A DNA stretch of 63,388 nucleotides from DUPU01 sp050952465 (GCA_050952465.1 JBMNKZ010000013.1:1-63388); one strand, 5' to 3'; positions 18,991 to 27,706 are shown, numbered from the stretch's first letter. Notes: generated by a model from the letters alone, not told the origin. Numbers and translations: made by a program.

Positions 18991-19881
18991 ATGTTAGACT
19001 ATAGATTACAGACATTCCTTACACTTTGCGAAACCGGTAATTATACAACGACTGCACAAAAATTAAACATGACACAACCCGCTGTTTCACAGCATATCCA
19101 GTTTTTAGAGAATTATTATCAGGTGGTATTGGTTTCAGGGAAAGGAAAGAACTTTTCTCTTACAGAAGAAGGTAAAGCATTGCAGGAATATGTAAGAACA
19201 CTTAATGCTAATTCGGAACGAATTTTACCCTTATTGCAACGCATTAAGAATCAAGTTAAACCATTGAATTTTGGAGCAACATTGACTATTGGAGAATATA
19301 TGGTTCCGCCTATTTTATATCAAATATTTAAAGAAGACCCAGAAATTAATATTTCAATGTTTGTAGAAAATACTCATGTTCTTCAGAAGATGCTTTGGGA
19401 GGGGAAAATAGACTTTGCCTTGCTGGAAGGCCATTTTAACCAAAATCAATTTGAATATAAACTAATATCCAATGAAACATTTATAGGTGTCTGTTCTCCT
19501 GATAACAAAATTGCATCCAAAACTACTAATCTGGAAGAATTACTTGATCAAAATCTTATTCTGCGCGAACCAGGCAGTGGAACCCGTGATATACTAGAAC
19601 AAGCATTGTACAATCAAAATCTTAGTGTTAATGATTTTAAAAGAAAAATTGAAATTGGTAATATGAACGCTATTAAAGAATTGTGTCATCAAAATATTGG
19701 TATCACTTTTATGTACCGGGAAGCCGTAAAAAAAGAAATATCTCAAGGATATCTTAAAGAAATTCCAATACGAAATTTTAATATTAGTCATCCTTTTAGT
19801 TTTGTTTATTTAAAAAATTGCCCTGACAAATCTCAAATAGAATATTGGTTTGAAAAAATAATCCATTTGAGGAATAGTTAA
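18991..19881 (+). CDS. LysR-family regulator (CysL/YeiE-like)
   Basis: 296 residues with an N-terminal winged helix-turn-helix (about 1-60; NYTTTAQKLNMTQPAVSQHI) and a LysR substrate-binding domain (about 88-296; LNFGATLTIGEYMVPPIL, REPGSGTRDILEQAL). GGAGG lies 6 nt before the ATG. It is divergent from the YeiH-type exporter, so it probably regulates that gene in response to a sulfur or anion-related ligand. The effector is inferred from family context only. Confidence 0.85.
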   Translation: MLDYRLQTFLTLCETGNYTTTAQKLNMTQPAVSQHIQFLENYYQVVLVSGKGKNFSLTEEGKALQEYVRTLNANSERILPLLQRIKNQVKPLNFGATLTIGEYMVPPILYQIFKEDPEINISMFVENTHVLQKMLWEGKIDFALLEGHFNQNQFEYKLISNETFIGVCSPDNKIASKTTNLEELLDQNLILREPGSGTRDILEQALYNQNLSVNDFKRKIEIGNMNAIKELCHQNIGITFMYREAVKKEISQGYLKEIPIRNFNISHPFSFVYLKNCPDKSQIEYWFEKIIHLRNS

Positions 19882-19884
19882 CGC

Positions 19885-19925
19885 GTGCCAAGGGGACGGT
19901 ATTTGTCTGATCAATCAATCCCCCT
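19885..19925. repeat. Dispersed GGGGACGG repeat
   Basis: GCGTGCCAAGGGGACGGTATTTG shares GTGCCAAGGGGACGGTATTT with the copy at 35152. The right arm here is ATCCCCCTGGAAC. Confidence 0.6.
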
Positions 19926-19944
19926 GGAACAGTTTTCGAAAGGC

Positions 19945-19971
19945 AAAAAAAATAAGCAGTTAACACTGCTT
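19945..19971 (-). terminator. Terminator after the 122-residue unknown gene
   Basis: On the minus strand AAGCAGTGTTAACTGCTT is followed by A and eight T's. Confidence 0.75.
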
Positions 19972-19988
19972 AATATAAGTATAATATG

Positions 19989-20357
19989 TTAACGACGTCG
20001 GCTCAGGCCTCTCAGCAAAAACAGCAAAACCAACCCTCGTAATAAAAAGCCGCTGCTTCGTCTCCGGTGACGCCGCGGAGGATCTGCATCCATTGCAGCG
20101 ATTACCCGGTTGATTCTTTTTGCCATTTTGCGCCTGTTGAATCCACTCCGCCCTGCTAATCTGCTTAGTCCCAGCCGGCATGCCTCTTTATCTCTGTCCC
20201 GGCAATCATCACATGTTCCAGTAATATCTGATAGCAACTGGCTGTCAGATCTATTTGCGTATTCTCCCATGCTCCTTAAAAAGTGTTCTCTTTCATTTTG
20301 GTTGTCCCTCAGGCGGGCAAGATCATTGTCAAAATCAAATCTTACTGTTCTCCCCAT
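19989..20357 (-). CDS. Small basic protein of unknown function
   Basis: I do not recognise the family. The start is the ATG at 20357, 5 nt after GGGAGCGG; the ATG eight codons upstream lacks a ribosome site. The 122 residues carry a Cys cluster (TGTCDDCRDRDKEACRLG), a run of Arg-rich sequence and a hydrophobic stretch (GLVLLFLLRGL) near the C-terminus, so it may associate with membrane or bind metal or nucleic acid. It has its own terminator. Confidence 0.5.
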   Translation of the reverse strand: MGRTVRFDFDNDLARLRDNQNEREHFLRSMGEYANRSDSQLLSDITGTCDDCRDRDKEACRLGLSRLAGRSGFNRRKMAKRINRVIAAMDADPPRRHRRRSSGFLLRGLVLLFLLRGLSRRR

Positions 20358-20543
20358 GAAAACCCGCTCCCACTTGTCCATTTTTTATATAATATGTTCC
20401 TCCATAAGAAAAAGTGCAACGACATCAAACAGAAATTGTGGGACAGGGGGTTAGGAGTTTTTTTGTTGGCTTTTAAATCTTCAGGAGTATTCTCCGATTA
20501 AATTTGAAAGTTCTTTAAGATGACCATGTGTCATACTGTAAAA

Positions 20544-20590
20544 AAATGGGGACGGCCCCAAATCACAAAGGGACCGTCCCCATTTTCTGT
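20544..20590 (-). terminator. GGGGACGG hairpin acting as terminator
   Basis: AAAATGGGGACGGTCCC pairs with GGGGCCGTCCCCATTTT, followed by TTT on the minus strand. It is a member of the GGGGACGG repeat family and sits 25 bp after the small gene at 20612, where it probably serves as terminator. Confidence 0.7.
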
Positions 20591-20611
20591 TTAACCTAAT
20601 ACTCAGCTCTC

Positions 20612-20779
20612 CTACTTTAAACCATTGCGGTGCTCGATTAGGTCAATTGACCCAAGAACGATATGGGCTAAACCAAAACCAAAAACACCCCAACCGACCA
20701 AAGGATTCTTGGAACGTAATGCCAATCCGGATGCAGTTACTGCGGCACCAAGGATCGTCGGTACCATTCCTTCTTGCAT
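20612..20779 (-). CDS. 55-residue small membrane protein
   Basis: The ATG at 20779 follows GGGAGGTGG; a longer frame to 20815 has no ribosome site. The protein has two short hydrophobic segments (MVPTILGAAVTASGLAL and PLVGWGVFGFGLAHIVLG), separated by RSKN, and a charged end (IEHRNGLK). It lies 54 bp downstream of the hydrogenase fusion on the same strand, with no terminator in between, so the two may be co-transcribed. I know no function for it. Confidence 0.55.
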   Translation of the reverse strand: MQEGMVPTILGAAVTASGLALRSKNPLVGWGVFGFGLAHIVLGSIDLIEHRNGLK

Positions 20780-20833
20780 TAATTCCACCTCCCATTGAGA
20801 GCTACCATTTATCATGTCTATTTTACTGTTTTA

Positions 20834-23800
20834 TTATGCGAATTTACCTCCTGCCTTCTTCTTAATCAAGCGGCAGATATTTTCAACAGTCGGCTCAATG
20901 GCTTTTCCGTCCAGGGTCACATAGATATGCTCTCCGGCATGAGTATGGGTTTCTTTAAACCGAATAGTATTGATCTGGACAAAGGCGTCCATTTTAAGTC
21001 TCTTTACATTTTCACTGATTTGATTGTACAGCTCATGAGACCCAGCCTTAGTGCAAGCATCACAGCTGCAAATAGTTAACTCACGGGTGACAAAGACTGA
21101 GTCGGCCATTTGCCGCCTGTTTTTGCCAAGGTTATCCCCATTGGCGGGCCGATACTCAGTATGCAGCAGCTTATGGGCAAGATCCGAGTTGGCCTCCCCG
21201 TAAAACTCCTGATACAATCTCAGCACATCAGGATTTTCCTGGGATTTACGATACTTAGATGTTTTATCAATATTAATCAACACCTGCTGCCGGTTATCCA
21301 GAACGTCAATCTTTTCCGGTACCGGATGACCCGCACCGCATATACAGCCACCGGGACAAGCCATTACTTCGATGAGATCATAGCCTAAGGCCTCACCTTT
21401 GATAATTCTTTCAATGATAGGCTCGGCATTATGAAGCCCACTGATCACGGCCACATTTACCACCGTACCGTTGGCAGTGACTTTCGCCTCTTTTACCCCT
21501 TCAAAGCCTCTCACCTCTTCAAAATCCAGGTGATCGATCAAAACTTTTCCCGTCAGTTTTTCCACAGCCATCCTAAGGGCTGCTTCCGCTACACCGCCGG
21601 AGGCCCCAAACAAAATCCCGGCTCCGGAAACTCTTTTATACGGAGCATCAAATTCCTGTCCTACCACGTCTTCTTTCCGAATGTGTTTCAGTTTAACCAT
21701 TTCCAACATCTCCGTGGTGGTGAGCACCGCATCCACATCCGGGATTCCCTCCGGAGCAAATTCCGGGCGGGCGGCTTCATATTTCTTGGCAATACAAGGA
21801 ACGATGGAAACCACATAGAGATCTTTTTTGTCAATCCCCGAAAGAGCTGCGTAATGGTTCTTCACCGTGGCCCCCATCATCTGCTGGGGCGATTTACAGC
21901 TGGAGAGATGGGGAATTAATTCCGGATAGCGTTTTTCCACAAAATTTACCCAACCGGGACAGCAAGAAGTAAACTGGGGCAGAACGCCTTTTTCCGAGCC
22001 GACCCGATTCAGAAACTCCGTCGTCTCTTCCATTATCGTTAAATCCGCGGCAAAGGTGAAATCGAAAACCTTATCAAAACCTAGTTTCTTCAAAAGTCCG
22101 GCCATAAAAGAAGATGCTTCATCAAAAGGGATCCCATAATGGGACGAAACCACACTACGGACAGCCGGAGCGACAAAAGCGACCACGGTTTTTTTATGAT
22201 CATTAATCGCTCGGAAAACATTTCCTTTTTCCCGGCGATAATCCAGGGCACCGCAAGGACAGGCGTTGACACATTGACCGCAGCTGATGCAGTCGGTTTC
22301 CGCCAAAGGCAGTCCGCTCTTGGTTCCCACCAACTGCCGGCCATGCTTCATATAGAAGGTAAGAATATCCGGGCCTTCCACATCCGCGCAAGCCGCAATA
22401 CAGCGTCCGCAGGAAATACATTTGTTATGATCCCGAATAATAATGGGATGATCTTCCACCAAGGGAATATAGGGACGCTCATGCACCGGCTGCACAAATT
22501 CAATTTTATGGGCGGTGGCCTCTTTCCTTAATTGGCATTCATGGCGGACATAACAACCGCATCTCAGGCATCGGTGCGCTTCTTCTTTTGCTGTTTCCGG
22601 GGAAAGTCCTAATTCCACTTCTTTAAAATTATTTTTTCGTGCCTCTAGGGGAATAGTCGGCATCTCGGCCCGTTTTAGTTTCGGCATCTCTTCAAATTCC
22701 CATTTAGGCAAATCCTCCAGGGAGCCCCGGCTGCAGCTATAATCAATATGATGTTCTTTGACATAACCTTTCATCAAGAAACTATCCATCGCTTCCGCCG
22801 CATGACGGCCTGCCGCCACGGCCTGAATCACTGTAGCCGGTCCTGTAACACAGTCTCCCCCGGCAAAGATTTTCATTTCCGAAGTCTGAAAAGTCTTCCC
22901 GTTAATGTCAATGTCCCCCCACTTGTTCAGCTTCACCGGGAGGTCGTGGTAGAGGAACTGGGTATTGGTGCTTTGCCCGATCGCCCCGATAATGGTGTCC
23001 GCAGCAAAGGCTATTTCACTACCCTCAATAGGAATGGGGCGGCGGCGGCCGGAACGGTCCGGTTCCCCTAAGGTCATCTTAATGCAATGAAGAATTTTGC
23101 TCCCGTTGTCCTGAACAATTTTGCTGGGCGCAGTCAAGAAATACATTTCCACTCCTTCACGGAGGGCTTCTTCCACTTCATATGGTTCCGCCGGCATGTC
23201 TACTTTAGTCCGACGGTAAAGAAGTTTTACGGATTTTGCCCCTAAACGGAGGGCTGTCCGAGCACAGTCAATGGCGGTATTCCCGCCGCCGATCACCACT
23301 ACATTTTCCCCAAGATTTAGCTTGGCCTTCTTGGTGACCTGTTCCAGGAACTGAATCCCCAGCCAAACCCCGTCCAGATTTTCCCCTTCCAATTGAAGCG
23401 GGGTAGCCCGCCAGGAGCCAATAGCCAAATATACGGCATCAAAATCTTCGTTCAAGTCCTCCAGGCGGATATGAGTGCCCAGGGTCTTGTTGGTCATGAT
23501 TTTCACGCCTAAATTTTTAATAAGATCTATTTCCTTATCCAAAGTCGCTTTAGGCAGCCGGTATTCCGGAATGCCATAACGCATCATACCCCCGGCATAA
23601 CTATGTCGCTCGAAAACTGTCACATCATGTCCGTTGATGGCGCTGTAATAGGCTGCCGAAAGTCCCGAGGGACCAGCTCCCACCACGGCAATCTTCTTCC
23701 CGGTGGCTTCCTTCTTCGGCGGGGTAAAAGGTACTTCCTGATTAATATCCCAGTCCGCCAAAAAACGCTTCACATGATTAATGGCCACCGGAGAATCCAC

Positions 23801-24307
23801 CAATTGACGGCGGCACTCTGATTCACAAGGATGGGGGCAAACCCGGCCACAGACCAAAGGAAATGGATTATGTTCTTTAATCACCTTGAGGGCTGATTCA
23901 AAATTTCCCTGACTGGTATGGTGCAAATATGATTGAATATCAATATTTGCCGGACAAGTCTTCACACAGGGAGCCACACAATCCGCATTATGGTCGGAAA
24001 GAATCTGTTCCAGCCGAATTTTCCGATAGTGCTCCAGCTTAGGGCTATTGGTGCAAATGACCATCCCTTCCTTTATAGGGGTCTGACAGGATTTCACATC
24101 CCGCTTACCGCTCCCTTCCCCTAATTCCACCACACACAAACCGCAGTTACCATTGGAACGATCCAGTCTAATGTCATAACAAAGATGAGGAATATAAATA
24201 TTCTCTTGGATTAAGGCTTGGAGAATCGTGAGATTATCATATACCTCAATTTCCCGTCCATTCACATTTACTTTAATGCGTTTCAACTCTGTTGTTTTTT
24301 TTAGCAT
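20834..24307 (-). CDS. [FeFe]-hydrogenase fused to a GltD-like NAD(P)H flavoprotein
   Basis: A 1157-residue cytoplasmic fusion that should couple H2 to NAD(P)H and/or ferredoxin. Order: 2Fe-2S domain (about 9-90; C43, C55, C58, C74); GltD-type 4Fe-4S domain (100-190; C110, C114, C118, C153, C157, C161, C165); FAD/NAD(P) oxidoreductase (203-520; GAGPSG at 210, second site GGGNTAIDCAR); two 4Fe-4S ferredoxin clusters (about 620-690; CISCGRCIAAC, CISCGQCVNAC); H-cluster domain (705-1000) with TSCCPGW (780), VPCIAKKYE (837) and MACPGGCICGAGHP (982); hydrogenase small-subunit-like part (about 1005-1065); and a Trx-like tail with C1080, C1082, C1085. The usual Met of the MPC motif is Val here. Separate Nfn-type and Hyd-type subunits are joined in one chain. 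A Rex-type operator precedes it. Confidence 0.9.
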   Translation of the reverse strand: MLKKTTELKRIKVNVNGREIEVYDNLTILQALIQENIYIPHLCYDIRLDRSNGNCGLCVVELGEGSGKRDVKSCQTPIKEGMVICTNSPKLEHYRKIRLEQILSDHNADCVAPCVKTCPANIDIQSYLHHTSQGNFESALKVIKEHNPFPLVCGRVCPHPCESECRRQLVDSPVAINHVKRFLADWDINQEVPFTPPKKEATGKKIAVVGAGPSGLSAAYYSAINGHDVTVFERHSYAGGMMRYGIPEYRLPKATLDKEIDLIKNLGVKIMTNKTLGTHIRLEDLNEDFDAVYLAIGSWRATPLQLEGENLDGVWLGIQFLEQVTKKAKLNLGENVVVIGGGNTAIDCARTALRLGAKSVKLLYRRTKVDMPAEPYEVEEALREGVEMYFLTAPSKIVQDNGSKILHCIKMTLGEPDRSGRRRPIPIEGSEIAFAADTIIGAIGQSTNTQFLYHDLPVKLNKWGDIDINGKTFQTSEMKIFAGGDCVTGPATVIQAVAAGRHAAEAMDSFLMKGYVKEHHIDYSCSRGSLEDLPKWEFEEMPKLKRAEMPTIPLEARKNNFKEVELGLSPETAKEEAHRCLRCGCYVRHECQLRKEATAHKIEFVQPVHERPYIPLVEDHPIIIRDHNKCISCGRCIAACADVEGPDILTFYMKHGRQLVGTKSGLPLAETDCISCGQCVNACPCGALDYRREKGNVFRAINDHKKTVVAFVAPAVRSVVSSHYGIPFDEASSFMAGLLKKLGFDKVFDFTFAADLTIMEETTEFLNRVGSEKGVLPQFTSCCPGWVNFVEKRYPELIPHLSSCKSPQQMMGATVKNHYAALSGIDKKDLYVVSIVPCIAKKYEAARPEFAPEGIPDVDAVLTTTEMLEMVKLKHIRKEDVVGQEFDAPYKRVSGAGILFGASGGVAEAALRMAVEKLTGKVLIDHLDFEEVRGFEGVKEAKVTANGTVVNVAVISGLHNAEPIIERIIKGEALGYDLIEVMACPGGCICGAGHPVPEKIDVLDNRQQVLINIDKTSKYRKSQENPDVLRLYQEFYGEANSDLAHKLLHTEYRPANGDNLGKNRRQMADSVFVTRELTICSCDACTKAGSHELYNQISENVKRLKMDAFVQINTIRFKETHTHAGEHIYVTLDGKAIEPTVENICRLIKKKAGGKFA

Positions 24308-24385
24308 CTGTTTACCTTCCTTATAATTGTTATTGTTATTATTAGCTAAATCTGAAAGCGGTAAAGTTTTGGTGCTTTTTTATGC

Positions 24386-24403
24386 TTGTTACAATTATAA
24401 CAA
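24386..24403. promoter_or_regulatory. Rex-type operator upstream of the hydrogenase
   Basis: TTGTTACAATTATAACAA matches the Rex box TTGTTA-N6-TAACAA. On the gene's strand it contains a perfect TATAAT (24399-24394), so a bound repressor would cover the -10 region. It lies about 80 bp before the ATG. Rex senses NADH/NAD+, which fits a hydrogenase that handles reducing equivalents. Confidence 0.7.
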
Positions 24404-24484
24404 ATAAATCCCCTTTTGGGGACTGTATTTTTGACTTATTTCGACAATAATACAATTTTTCTGTTAAATGTCAAGAATGTCAGG

Positions 24485-24528
24485 CGTCAGCCTCTCAATT
24501 TGTCTAATTGATAAGCCATAACTTTCCT
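24485..24528 (-). pseudogene. 44-bp remnant, likely end of a REP-associated transposase
   Basis: On the minus strand one frame reads SYGLSIRQIERLT, like the C-terminal helix-turn-helix of REP-associated (Y1) transposases. The same 44 bp, with one mismatch, lies at 26279-26321, so the two copies bracket the toxin-antitoxin genes as direct repeats. Confidence 0.5.
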
Positions 24529-24561
24529 AATCGCACATATTTCCTCACTCCTGTTTTATGG

Positions 24562-24590
24562 CATAAAAAAAGCCCCGAAGGGCTTATGCA
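24562..24590 (-). terminator. Terminator of the toxin-antitoxin operon
   Basis: On the minus strand AAGCCC-TTCG-GGGCTT is followed by TTTTT. It begins about 90 bp after the antitoxin stop codon. Confidence 0.8.
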
Positions 24591-24672
24591 TTTTTAATTA
24601 TTTTCCACGATATCATTATATACTGGATTTCTTGCATCTAATAAAAATCTTATTTAAAGGAATGCAAAAATA

Positions 24673-25671
24673 TCAGTTAATTTGTTCAAAGATAACCTTC
24701 GAATACCCTTCTATATCTCCAGGAGTGAGCATGCGGAATTTTTCTTTCACAGCGATGAAATATTCCCCAATCAATTCTTTGGATATTATACGATTAGAAT
24801 GAGTATCCACCGGCAATCCGCCTCTGGTATGCCGCCATGGTTTCTCCAGATGCGTAAACTTTTCTAATGTTTTTCCACTATAACAGCAGAAGTTTTTAAT
24901 AACGCTATCCAGTATCGATTTTTCAGAGGTTGCAAAAACCGATTCATCGAAAGATTCAACACTTTCAATGGGGTCAAACCGATAGGATGAATACCTGTTA
25001 TACACATCCCTGTAAACCGGTCCATGAACCCATGCCTCACAGTCTTCGTCAAAAAGAAATCGTCCTTCAAAAGCGTAATGAAAGCCCTGGACATAATATA
25101 ACGCTTTTTGTAAAGACAATGGAGTAATATCCTCGCATTTATAAAGCAGATATTGGATAATTAAATCGATTTTTGAACCGGTGTTATTTTCTTCTCCAAG
25201 CAGTTCCTGCACCTTCCGCTTACTTTTTTCATACGCATGCAGAGATTTTAGATTATCCTTATTTTTCTCCAGTAATTCTTTATAATATGCCGGATCATCA
25301 TAAATCTTTTGAAGGATATCTGAATACTGTTTTGTAGGCATGTCACCTTCACAATATCTCGAAAAAGTCATTTCTCCCCAACCTAAAAGCAATGACAACG
25401 GACGTTTTCCAATATTGTATTTCTGAGGAATTTCTAATATCTTCTCCAGCGAAATAATACCGTTTTTTTGACGGTACATGTCATACAAAGCCCTCAGATT
25501 TTCGTCCTCTATATCCGCTACATAGACTTCGCCCCCACATTCCGTACAAACAGCCTTCTTTCCGATGAACGCATATTCTTCGCCTTTAAGCTTTCCCTTA
25601 ATTGATGCAGTTTTTACCATATATTCAACATCTCTTCTGCATTCCTCGCAAAATGTCTTATTCCTGTTCAT
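24673..25671 (-). CDS. Antitoxin: MqsA-like zinc finger, HTH and Panacea (SocA/DUF4065) domain
   Basis: The ATG at 25671 follows AAAGGAGG and gives 332 residues. Domains: an MqsA/YgiT-type zinc finger (C8, C11, C42, C45), an XRE-like helix-turn-helix (about 75-130; GKRPLSLLLGWGEMTFSRY) and a Panacea/SocA domain (about 165-300; LSLQKALYYVQGF, EAWVHGPVYRDVY). Panacea domains neutralise many unrelated toxins, and the HTH probably autoregulates the operon. The toxin gene lies directly upstream. Because that gene has lost a base, its frame runs on into this one and gives a spurious 504-codon fusion. Confidence 0.8.
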   Translation of the reverse strand: MNRNKTFCEECRRDVEYMVKTASIKGKLKGEEYAFIGKKAVCTECGGEVYVADIEDENLRALYDMYRQKNGIISLEKILEIPQKYNIGKRPLSLLLGWGEMTFSRYCEGDMPTKQYSDILQKIYDDPAYYKELLEKNKDNLKSLHAYEKSKRKVQELLGEENNTGSKIDLIIQYLLYKCEDITPLSLQKALYYVQGFHYAFEGRFLFDEDCEAWVHGPVYRDVYNRYSSYRFDPIESVESFDESVFATSEKSILDSVIKNFCCYSGKTLEKFTHLEKPWRHTRGGLPVDTHSNRIISKELIGEYFIAVKEKFRMLTPGDIEGYSKVIFEQIN

Positions 25672-25702
25672 AAGGCGACCTCCTTTCAAACTTTCTGATT
25701 GA

Positions 25703-26112
25703 TCATCGAAAAAGATATTCAATCGGCTTGTTTCGCTTATGAAACGATATGACAACCACTCGTTTTCTACTTTCACTGTCAATAAAATTAAATTTAGTAT
25801 AAAATCAACTATCTCCTCAATGCCATCAAAGTTAAATAACATAACCTGGGGACAAAATACATATAAAACCTCATGTTCAAATCCTATTTTTGTATTTCGT
25901 AATGAATGACAAAAATCTTCTGTTTTAATTTTTAATAAAATCTCTGTTTGCCTTCTGCTGTTTAAGTTATATTCATTTATAAAATCTATGTTTTCTTGTC
26001 TATTCTCATTTTTTGATATAATGAATCTGCCCTCTCTAACACAATCTTGTATCATTGCCAAAATCACATCAATCTGCTCTCGGGTATAGTTCTGATTATA
26101 GTGCTGATTCAT
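25703..26112 (-). pseudogene. MqsR-like toxin, frameshifted
   Basis: The ATG at 26112 follows AGAGGTG. The frame encodes EGRFIISKNENRQENIDF, then ILLKIKTEDFCHSL and EHEVLYVFCPQVMLF as in MqsR-like RNase toxins. At 25801-25804 a run of four T's replaces the five needed to continue. In the next frame the expected ending FYTKFNFID..VVVISFHKRNKPIEYLFR is intact and stops at 25703. The reconstructed product is 136 residues. If the indel is real the toxin is dead while its antitoxin survives; if it is a sequencing slip the pair is intact. Family assignment rests on motif pattern. Confidence 0.7.
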
Positions 26113-26218
26113 TGCATCACCTCTTTGTGATACAATGGTACTATATTGTATGCATATTGTCAATTTTTTATGCATTAATTGGTACATAAAATCTAATTAT
26201 TTCTTATGTCAAGCGAAA

Positions 26219-26325
26219 TGGCAAGGGGATGGGGAATTTGACACACTATGCTCTTTGGATATTCCCCTGCCAATTCTCGTCAGCCTCTCAATTTTTCTAA
26301 TTGATAAGCCATAACTTTCCTTCAT
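26219..26325 (-). repeat. Transposase-tail remnant joined to a GGGGATGG hairpin
   Basis: On the minus strand a frame MKESYGLSIRKIERLT (from about 26323) is followed directly by GGCAGGGGAATATCC..GAATTCC-like arms: GGCAGGGGAAT pairs with ATTCCCCATCCCCTTGCC, with TGTGTCAA in between. This places a piece like a REP-associated transposase tail next to a member of the dispersed palindrome family. The rest of 26188-26521 shows no gene. Confidence 0.5.
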
Positions 26326-26521
26326 ATATTTCAAATATATATTTCTTTTATTTGCATCTTACTTTTGCTGATCTTGGGCATGGTTAAGACGACAAACTCA
26401 TATTTAAATGATAGAAGCGATCCATTCATCAGTCGCTTGGACGTTGGTACAGAAGTAACTGTGACCAATCCTAAAGCCATTGCCCAGAGATTCATCTTTA
26501 CTGATGAAAGTACTCCCCTAC

Positions 26522-27706
26522 TTATTCTCTTCTCAAAGCCTCAATGGGATCCAGTTTTGCCGCCTTATTGGCGGGATACATGCCGAAAAAAACCCCTACC
26601 CCGGCGGAAAACAGGAAAGCCACCAATATGATTTTTAGAGAAACCAAAGAAGGCCATTTAGCAAAATAGGCTACGATGGATGCCCCTCCATAACCTAAAA
26701 CTATGCCCATTATGCCGCCGCATACGCAAATGCTCACAGCTTCAATCAAAAACTGCACTAAAATATCCCGGCGGCAGGCGCCTAAGGCCATCCGAATCCC
26801 GATTTCCCTGGTCCGCTCCGTTACCGAAACCAGCATGATATTCATCACCCCGATACCACCCACAAAAAGGGAGATGCCGGCAATGGCACTGATCACCAGA
26901 GTCATAATTCCCGTAATCTTATTGGCCGCCTCCATTTCCGCTTCCATGCTGTATGCCACATAATGATTGGGGGCATTATGCCGCCGTTCCAAAATTGTCT
27001 TTATCCGCTCAATGGCCAGGTCCACATCTTCTTTGCTCCGGGCACTCCCTTCAAACTGATGGACCATGTCCCACCGGGTAATACTTTTGGTCATGGAGTA
27101 GGGGATGTAAGCATTTTTTGAGGCATTGAAGCCAAAAACTGATTCCTCCTGTTTCAAAACCCCGATAACTGTGGCTCCCGTCCCGTTGAGCATTACCTTT
27201 TGCCCCACAGGATTGCCATGGCCAAACAATTCCCGAGCCAACGCCTCGTCTAAAACGGCTACCCGCCGCCCCATGAGATGATCCGCCTGGGAAAAGTATC
27301 TTCCCCAACGGTAATCAAAATTCCGGATCAAGGGATAATCCCCGTTGGTCCCGATTACTTCCGCCGATTCTTCACCCCGGCTTCCTCTAAGGTTCATGCG
27401 GTCATACCTGACTGGAGAAAGATATTTCACCTTAGGAACCAGCTTTTTTATCACATCAATATCCAGTTCTGTAAGGTCCCCGGGCCTGGTATATCCGCCT
27501 TCCTGAAAGTTCACATATACCACAAAGAGGTTGGTACCCAACTTTTCCATTTCCTGAATTAGCATGGCTCTTCCCCCCTGACCGATGGCCATAACCAGGA
27601 TAACGGCGGTAATCCCGATGACAATCCCCAAGGTAGTTAAAAATGACCGGAGTTTATTGGCCTTAATGCTTTCCACGGCCAGTCCCAAAGACTCCCAAAA
27701 ATTCAT
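26522..27706 (-). CDS. MacB-type ABC permease (FtsX family)
   Basis: 394 residues. An N-terminal membrane helix (about 18-40; LRSFLTTLGIVIGITAVILVMAIG) precedes a large extracytoplasmic MacB_PCD domain and three C-terminal helices of the FtsX type (about 270-385; GGIGVMNIMLVSVTERTREIG). It works with the ATPase gene, which it overlaps by 4 nt (ATGA), and the HlyD-like adaptor. In Gram-positive bacteria such tripartite systems export peptides or antibiotics; the substrate here is unknown. Confidence 0.9.
   Translation of the reverse strand: MNFWESLGLAVESIKANKLRSFLTTLGIVIGITAVILVMAIGQGGRAMLIQEMEKLGTNLFVVYVNFQEGGYTRPGDLTELDIDVIKKLVPKVKYLSPVRYDRMNLRGSRGEESAEVIGTNGDYPLIRNFDYRWGRYFSQADHLMGRRVAVLDEALARELFGHGNPVGQKVMLNGTGATVIGVLKQEESVFGFNASKNAYIPYSMTKSITRWDMVHQFEGSARSKEDVDLAIERIKTILERRHNAPNHYVAYSMEAEMEAANKITGIMTLVISAIAGISLFVGGIGVMNIMLVSVTERTREIGIRMALGACRRDILVQFLIEAVSICVCGGIMGIVLGYGGASIVAYFAKWPSLVSLKIILVAFLFSAGVGVFFGMYPANKAAKLDPIEALRRE

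Noticed and set aside
24673..26187. A single 504-codon fused toxin-antitoxin protein
   Set aside because: The antitoxin has its own AAAGGAGG and ATG, and the toxin's expected ending is intact in the next frame, so the fusion is an effect of one lost base.
26365..26631. Plus-strand frame of 88 codons
   Set aside because: It lies largely antisense to the MacB permease end, has no ribosome site and no family resemblance.
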